From positions 1 through 26,769 of the IMG/VR virus record IMGVR_UViG_3300008116_000230: 26,769 nucleotides of DNA; one strand, written 5' to 3'. The DNA is from a virus. The notes beneath the pieces are model-generated. The model was not told the DNA's origin, did not search any database, and was given only the letters and a program-made list of their open reading frames with translations. Below, piece by piece: positions 23,701 to 26,769 of the stretch; the stretch's first letter is position 1; each line of letters begins with the position of its first letter. The translations under genes and the position numbers were made by a program.

Positions 23701-24390
23701 GTCAATGCCGTCTACGTGCAGGGTTTTGGATCCTCAACCGTCACAAGCACGCTTGGTGTTGCAAACGCGGCAGGCACATTCACTGTCACCATCGCTGCCC
23801 CAGGTGTGTTCACCAAGACCGCGCATGGTCTTACTAACGGACAGACAATCACGCTTAAAACTACTGGTGCGCTTCCCACAGGGTTGGTTCAGAACAAAAC
23901 GTATTACGTTGTCGGGGCGGCGGCAAACACCTTCAACCTTGCACTGACGAGCGGCGGGGCTGCAATCACAACCACTGGTACTCAATCAGGCACGCATACA
24001 CTGATCGGGCCGTACACTGAATACGCAAGTACGGCAAGCGCCTTTGCGACAGCGTTCCGATACATCCGTTACCGCTACGATGTTTCCGGTGCTGGTGGCG
24101 ATGACATAGTCGAGTTCAAGTCGATCACTGTAAACATCGATGTCAAACAAAAGTCTGACTTTGGTTCAGTAGCGGCAGTCAGTACGGATGTCGGCGGCAC
24201 TACCGTTACGTTCAGCGCGTCGTTTGTATCGGTAACGTCTATCCAAGTAACAGCCAGCGGCACCGCAGCCGCATATGCGATTTACGATTTTGTGAGCGTG
24301 CCAAACCCGACCACTTTCAAAGTACTTCTTTTCAATAGTTCTGGTGTTCGGATTTCTGGCACTGTTTCCTGGCAAGCAAGAGGCTACTGA
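20743..24390 (+). CDS. J: Host specificity/central tail fibre protein J
   Basis: 1215 residues (lambda gpJ 1132). Gly/Ser linker (GSGGGKSGGSGGG) then the conserved tip domains: 'AYAQVLDLICEGEIEGLVNG', 'YLDDVPIENPDGSANF', 'AWCFYDLLTTDRYGCGKYID', 'WSLYQIGQYCDEIVDDGFGG', 'EAFKLLQDFSSAFRGMVYWG', and 'SRGQAHRVGKWLLYTERYET', all diagnostic for gpJ. Two to three fibronectin-III-like repeats occupy about residues 630-910. A distal region from about 912 (PDYQLFLNQTSTFSGALTNA) ends with 'AIYDFVSVPNPTTFKVLLFN', 'VSWQARGY', a common terminus. Residues 1011-1090 are an HGL module apparently inserted in that distal domain. The C-terminus of gpJ carries receptor specificity in lambda; here further fibre genes follow, so binding may be shared. 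Confidence 0.95.
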   Translation: MEVISGSGGGKSGGSGGGLTEQADTLKSTAYAQVLDLICEGEIEGLVNGLKSIYLDDVPIENPDGSANFTGVQYSTVNGTQTQSTIAGFDQVANETVVAVEVKVSTGPVVRTITNPNISSVVVTVQFPALTYLSPEGNLGGTSVQFAIDIQIDGGGWITKINQTINGKSASAYERQFRIPLPTGSSRDIRVRRITADSTQTQLNNKTFFQSYTQVIDAKLRYPNSALIALKINASQFRAIPRRGYDVKLLKIRIPSNATVNANGSLSYSGPWNGTFQIAWSNNPAWCFYDLLTTDRYGCGKYIDASQIDKWSLYQIGQYCDEIVDDGFGGTEPRFSCNMWINTRQEAFKLLQDFSSAFRGMVYWGTGVVTAVQDAPKDPVFLFTNANVIGGNFEYQGTSAKARHTVALVTWNDPDDMYRQKIEYVEDTIGIARYGVIETQIVAFGCTSRGQAHRVGKWLLYTERYETEVVSFKTGLESAFCRPGDVIKVADQFRAGNRLGGRIISATSTTVTVDSLAVGGVSSGGDFYVIGPDGNIQQKLISSVSGNVITLQTALSPLPLSPAVWVASSPALEAQTFRVLSMVENENGEHEIVAVSHRPDKYDAIENDIVLEPRTYSSLSPIPDVVSGVTLSESLYRYQADVRAKVTCTWPAAANATRYRVEWRLNDNNFTVDETGSLDFEILNTTIGKYEVRVTAIGVFGTASANYVSSTINTLGKTAPPADVTGFSATVDPWVGIVLSWQSVADLDLDQYEIREGASWASSTLVTRVRASSYKIGAIFGSSQTYLIRAIDTSGNYSLTEAAVTTTISAPAAVTLSSQVIDNNVLLRWTTPVSTLSIDYFEIRRGSTWAGATVVGRISSGTFATIFETASATYTYWIAGVDIGGNVGAQSSVSATVAQPPDYQLFLNQTSTFSGALTNATLAAGSLWMAVDTTETVQTHFTSRAWTTPQDQVTAGSTYFIQPTGTAGSYEEVIDYGTTLSSARVTVNAVYVQGFGSSTVTSTLGVANAAGTFTVTIAAPGVFTKTAHGLTNGQTITLKTTGALPTGLVQNKTYYVVGAAANTFNLALTSGGAAITTTGTQSGTHTLIGPYTEYASTASAFATAFRYIRYRYDVSGAGGDDIVEFKSITVNIDVKQKSDFGSVAAVSTDVGGTTVTFSASFVSVTSIQVTASGTAAAYAIYDFVSVPNPTTFKVLLFNSSGVRISGTVSWQARGY
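23773..24012 (+). repeat. HGL/GALPTGL/SGTH module in gpJ
   Basis: Residues 1011-1090 of gpJ: GTFTVTIAAPGVFTKTAHGL, TNGQTITLKTTGALPTGLVQ, NTFNLALTSGGAA, TQSGTHTL. Closely similar at protein level to the module at 25807-26034 and to 26104-26334. It separates 'TSTLGVANA' from 'GPYTEYASTASAFATAFRYI', two pieces that read as one continuous beta domain in related distal tail proteins as I know them. Confidence 0.75.
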
Positions 24391-24391
24391 T

Positions 24392-25453
24392 ATGGCAGAT
24401 TGGACTAAACCTACTCTGACATCGACATACGCAAACTATCTGACCGAAACGACTGCTCGCGACACAGACTGCGCGATTCAGTTTTCGAGCGGCACCATTA
24501 CATCCCCGCCAACTGGTGCGGTGAAATGGGATACGGGTCTCAACCGCTGGCAGAAATGGAGCGGAACTGCTTGGGGCGAACTGGCAACTACCTACGCGCT
24601 TACAGGCGTGACTTGCACATCGTTTTCCAACACAGGAAACACCACCCTCGGTAATGCATCTGCTGACACCGTCACGGTCAACGCGGCCACATGGACGTTT
24701 GCCAACGCTACCGCGATTGGTGGCAACCTGACTTTTTCGGGCGGAATCAATTTCACTGGAAACGTCACGTTCGGGGATGCGGTAGGGGACACCGTAACTT
24801 TTGTCGGTACAACTATCGCGCTTCCAACTGGAACCACCACTTTTAGTGTTGGCACCGCAAACTTCTCGGTAGGTCTCCAGCTCGCAGGATCCTCTGTGAT
24901 CACTGCCGCATCTACCAACACGTTGACCAACAAGACCATCGATACCGCTGGTCCAAACGTGATCAAGATCAACGGTAATACACTGACTGCTTCAGCCGGA
25001 ACCGGAACGCTTTTGTTGCCCAACGCAACAACAACGCTGATCGGCTGGAATACCGTTGACACGCTTACCAACAAAACCATCAGCGGTCTTGCAAGCGCAT
25101 CAACCGTTGTAGACGAGTCTTTGAATGCCTACGCAATTGGCTACCGTGAGCTGCCTCAAAACGCGCGATCTGCGGCATACCAACTAGTTCTGAGTGATCG
25201 AGGTAAGCACATCTCAATCACCACTGGCGGAGTAACCATTCCCGCCAACGCGACAGTTGCGTTTCCGATTGGAACCACCATCGGCATCTTCAATAACTCC
25301 GCAAGCGCACAGAACATTGCGATCACCACCGACACCCTTAGACAGGCAGGAACCACCAACACCGGAGCGAGAACTTTAGCCGGTTGGGGGCTTGCTACCA
25401 TTCTGAAGGTCGGCACCACTGATTGGGTAATCTCTGGATCCGGAGTCACCTGA
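24392..25453 (+). CDS. Tail fibre protein
   Basis: 353 residues from ATG 24392, with Shine-Dalgarno AAGAGG (24378-24383) 8 bases upstream; an upstream ATG at 24344 lies inside gpJ and is rejected. Domain order: 'PTLTSTYANYLTETTARDTD' and 'LNRWQKWSGTAWGELATTYA' (a common fibre-head start); 'GNTTLGNASADTVTVNAATW' and 'GNVTFGDAVGDTVTF' (repeated beta-helix type strands); 'TNTLTNKTIDTAG' and 'VDTLTNKTISGLAS' (twin fibre motif TLTNKTI); and a C-terminal domain 'GYRELPQNARSAAYQLVLSD', 'GTTIGIFNNSASAQNIAITT', 'TDWVISGSGVT' widespread in phage fibres. No enzymatic motif or chaperone domain. Probably a side or distal fibre attached near gpJ. Confidence 0.85.
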   Translation: MADWTKPTLTSTYANYLTETTARDTDCAIQFSSGTITSPPTGAVKWDTGLNRWQKWSGTAWGELATTYALTGVTCTSFSNTGNTTLGNASADTVTVNAATWTFANATAIGGNLTFSGGINFTGNVTFGDAVGDTVTFVGTTIALPTGTTTFSVGTANFSVGLQLAGSSVITAASTNTLTNKTIDTAGPNVIKINGNTLTASAGTGTLLLPNATTTLIGWNTVDTLTNKTISGLASASTVVDESLNAYAIGYRELPQNARSAAYQLVLSDRGKHISITTGGVTIPANATVAFPIGTTIGIFNNSASAQNIAITTDTLRQAGTTNTGARTLAGWGLATILKVGTTDWVISGSGVT

Positions 25454-26367
25454 TGACAGGAATCCTTGGACTGTTGATCGGTGGAGGTTCTGGGTTTCCA
25501 GCCAGCACTCATGCAATGTCGGTCGGGCAGGGAGGACTCTATTCGTTTTTTACTTATGCAGCCTACGGTTTCGCGGTTGATGCATACGGACACTTCTACA
25601 ACCCAGGCTCCGGCGTGATCACGCCATCCAGCCGACAATCAGTCCAGATCGCGGAAATTTCGTACTACACAACCTCAATCGGCGGATACGGGATCAATTT
25701 TGACATGGTGTGGACAACCACATCCGGATTGGCGAGCCAGTTGAAACTCGATGGTGTTTCATATCTGCTGTCGGATCCCGGCACGGTCGCATCTACAAAC
25801 ACGGGCACTCCCACTATCAGCATAGCTACGCCAGGCGTTGTCACTCTCGCAACGCACGGGCTGACAAACGGATCTATGGTGATGTTCAGAACAACCGGCG
25901 CGCTCCCTACAGGATTGCTGCCAGAGGTGGTTTATTTTGTTGTTGGTTCAACTACCAACACGTTCAACGTAGCGGCAACGTCAGGTGGTGCAGCAATCGC
26001 CACATCCGGAACGCAGTCTGGAACGCACACCGTTTACTATCGTCCGAGGCGTCGATTTGTGATTGCTAGCCCGCCTGGAGTATTGCCAAGCTGGGCGCGC
26101 GGACCAGTTGCCGCCACTGCTAGCGCGGCAAACCCATGCACATGGACATCTGCCTCACATGGATTTTCAAACGGGCAGGGAGTCACGTTCACAACGAGCG
26201 GCGCGCTGCCATCTGGCCTAGTAACTGGCACCCGATACTTCGTAATCTCAGCCACCACAAACACATTCCAGGTTTCCGCTACCGTTGGCGGGGCGGCACT
26301 CGGAAATGGCGCGTCACAATCTGGAACTCACGTAGCCAGCAGATCGATTGACGTTGTCATCTCCTGA
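25453..26367 (+). CDS. 304-residue distal tail protein with two tandem HGL modules
   Basis: ATG 25453 overlaps the fibre stop as TGATG. N-terminal 12 residues are hydrophobic and Gly-rich (MTGILGLLIGGGSG), possibly a virion anchor. Residues 15-110 form a Tyr/Gly-rich domain (GLYSFFTYAAYGFAVDAYGH, 'SYYTTSIGGYGINFDMVW') that I do not recognise. Residues 119-194 and 218-294 are two copies of the module also seen in gpJ, joined by the basic/Pro linker YRPRRRFVIASPPG. No catalytic residues are apparent. Being the last gene before lysis and downstream of a fibre, it could be a fibre tip, a fibre-assembly factor or a receptor-binding accessory; this is inference from position. Confidence 0.75.
   Translation: MTGILGLLIGGGSGFPASTHAMSVGQGGLYSFFTYAAYGFAVDAYGHFYNPGSGVITPSSRQSVQIAEISYYTTSIGGYGINFDMVWTTTSGLASQLKLDGVSYLLSDPGTVASTNTGTPTISIATPGVVTLATHGLTNGSMVMFRTTGALPTGLLPEVVYFVVGSTTNTFNVAATSGGAAIATSGTQSGTHTVYYRPRRRFVIASPPGVLPSWARGPVAATASAANPCTWTSASHGFSNGQGVTFTTSGALPSGLVTGTRYFVISATTNTFQVSATVGGAALGNGASQSGTHVASRSIDVVIS
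25807..26034 (+). repeat. HGL module, copy 1 of the 304-residue protein
   Basis: Residues 119-194: TPTISIATPGVVTLATHGLT, then TTGALPTGL, VYFVVGSTTNTFNVAATSGG and TQSGTHTVY. Highest similarity is to the gpJ copy at 23773-24012, which shares THGLTNG/AHGLTNG, TTGALPTGL, TSGGAAI and GTQSGTHT. Confidence 0.85.
26104..26334 (+). repeat. HGL module, copy 2 of the 304-residue protein
   Basis: Residues 218-294: SHGFSNGQGVTFTTSGALPS, GTRYFVISATTNTFQVSATV, SQSGTH. Tandem to copy 1 after a 23-residue linker. Divergence from copy 1 in both protein and DNA indicates an old duplication or separate acquisition. Confidence 0.85.
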
Positions 26368-26385
26368 TGAAAACCATTTTTCATC
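26366..26385 (+). other. Hairpin after the last tail gene
   Basis: GATGAAAA (26366-26373) pairs with TTTTCATC (26378-26385) around a 4-base loop, starting within the TGA of the 304-residue gene. The stem is AT-rich and no T-run follows on the + strand, so it is at best a weak terminator, mRNA 3'-end or regulatory hairpin between tail and lysis genes. The gap 26368-26444 shows no convincing promoter. Confidence 0.35.
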
Positions 26386-26444
26386 CCATTGAATGGTGAT
26401 GGAAATGTGGTGAAAATCAGACCATCTATCATTGGGGGAGTGGC

Positions 26445-26693
26445 ATGACAATAACTGGTGACACGGCTGCCACCATCATTGCGCTTGTCACTCTGTTGGC
26501 CGGTGGCATTTCTGTTTGGGTTTCGTTGCGCGAACGCCTTGCAAAGGCAGAAACCGAAATAGAGTTTCTGCAACGCCAACAGTCAGATCACAAGACCGAG
26601 GTCCAAAGCCTGCGCGAGTACCTCGACAAGCAGTTCAACGATCTGCGAACCGTCCTAGCCCACAAGGTTGATCGTCGCGAGAATCCTCGATAA
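26445..26693 (+). CDS. Small membrane protein of the lysis cassette (candidate holin or spanin-like)
   Basis: 82 residues. ATG 26445 is preceded by GGGGGAG (26434-26440), 4 bases upstream. One transmembrane segment at about residues 6-26 (DTAATIIALVTLLAGGISVW), then a charged heptad-type helix (LRERLAKAETEIEFLQRQQS ... LREYLDKQFNDL) to the end. This one-TM plus coiled-coil design occurs in XhlA-type cell-lysis proteins and in some phage holin partners; it is not a typical two- or three-TM holin. Its stop overlaps the next start (TAATG), and that gene looks like an endolysin, so a lysis role is a fair inference. Whether it forms the pore itself, modifies a holin outside the window or spans the envelope cannot be decided. 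Confidence 0.65.
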   Translation: MTITGDTAATIIALVTLLAGGISVWVSLRERLAKAETEIEFLQRQQSDHKTEVQSLREYLDKQFNDLRTVLAHKVDRRENPR

Positions 26694-26769
26694 TGGCTCT
26701 CCTCGGCCCCATCAAATATCTGACCATTCACTGCGCCGCTACACCCGCCGGTCGAGCGGTGACGCACCA
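26693..26769 (+). CDS. Endolysin, N-acetylmuramoyl-L-alanine amidase (partial, 3' end cut)
   Basis: ATG 26693 overlaps the stop of the membrane protein (TAATG) and the frame runs open to the window end, 25 codons: MALLGPIKYLTIHCAATPAG then RAVTH. The segment 'KYLTIHCAATPAG' is the start of Amidase_2 domains, whose first zinc-binding His follows the '-Y/F-I-V/T-I-H-C/H-S/A-AT' strand; here it would be H13. The enzyme cuts the amide bond between muramic acid and the stem peptide at the end of infection. Only the first strand is visible, so the domain call is from one motif plus position behind a membrane lysis protein. Confidence 0.7.
   Translation, partial: MALLGPIKYLTIHCAATPAGRAVTH

Noticed and set aside
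20743-26367. Diversity-generating retroelement targeting the fibre or gpJ
   Set aside because: No reverse transcriptase, no template/variable repeat pair and no C-type lectin terminus; the similar modules differ throughout, not only at adenines.
26368-26444. Promoter for the lysis genes
   Set aside because: TATCAT near 26426 resembles a -10 box, but no TTGACA-like box lies 16-18 bases upstream.
1-26769. tRNA genes, insertion sequences, integrase or att sites
   Set aside because: None seen by eye: no cloverleaf with CCA-end pattern, no terminal inverted repeats and no transposase or recombinase motifs in any frame.

Overview
This window reads as the complete structural (late) operon of a lambda-like tailed phage or prophage with a long, flexible, non-contractile tail (siphovirus morphology), cut inside the small terminase gene on the left and inside an endolysin gene on the right. 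Every gene is on the + strand. No integrase, repressor, replication gene, tRNA, IS element or bacterial gene is visible, so free phage and prophage cannot be told apart. A Pseudomonadota host is inferred from the lambda-type gene set (GpA-type terminase, lambda portal, gpG/GT frameshift, gpM-gpL-gpK-gpI-gpJ tail tip). Hand-counted sample lines run about 55-58% GC in core genes and as low as about 40% in some inserted stretches. No gene-free stretch exceeds 300 bases; the longest gap is the 77 bases before 26445.

Layout. 1-4544: packaging and portal (TerS partial, TerL, a small composite gpW-like protein, portal). 4569-6473: prohead protease fused in frame to the major capsid protein, with a strong internal ribosome binding site and ATG at the domain junction, followed by a clear rho-independent terminator. 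6527-6962: small head-tail genes. 6959-10960: about 4 kb of beta-rich, low-complexity or lectin-like virion proteins at the place where lambda has only gene Z, including a protein built of fourteen 21/24-residue repeats. 10967-13451: tail terminator, a 50-residue protein, tail tube, and the tail assembly chaperone pair G/GT with a textbook -1 frameshift signal. 13441-20743: tape measure, then tail-tip genes M, (an extra virion protein), L, K and I. 20743-26367: gpJ host-specificity protein, a tail fibre and a 304-residue distal protein. 26445-26769: start of the lysis cassette (a small membrane protein, then an amidase).

How it works together. TerS/TerL package DNA through the portal into the protease/MCP shell; connector proteins close the head; the G/GT chaperones load tube protein along the tape measure from a tip made of M, L, K, I and J; the terminator caps the tail. 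Most junctions overlap by 1-4 bases (TGATG, ATGA, GTGA), so translation is probably coupled throughout.

The most unusual property is domain grafting. Core lambda-type proteins carry extra beta domains: the tail tube has one insert of about 75 residues; gpL has two (a lower-GC jelly-roll-like block of about 193 residues and a module that splits its Fe-S cysteine pairs); gpJ has one. A recognisable 'HGL...GALPTGL...TNTF...SGTH' module appears in gpJ and twice in the 304-residue protein, with a distant relative in gpL. I did not find a defence system, diversity-generating retroelement, CRISPR array or other wholly new system.
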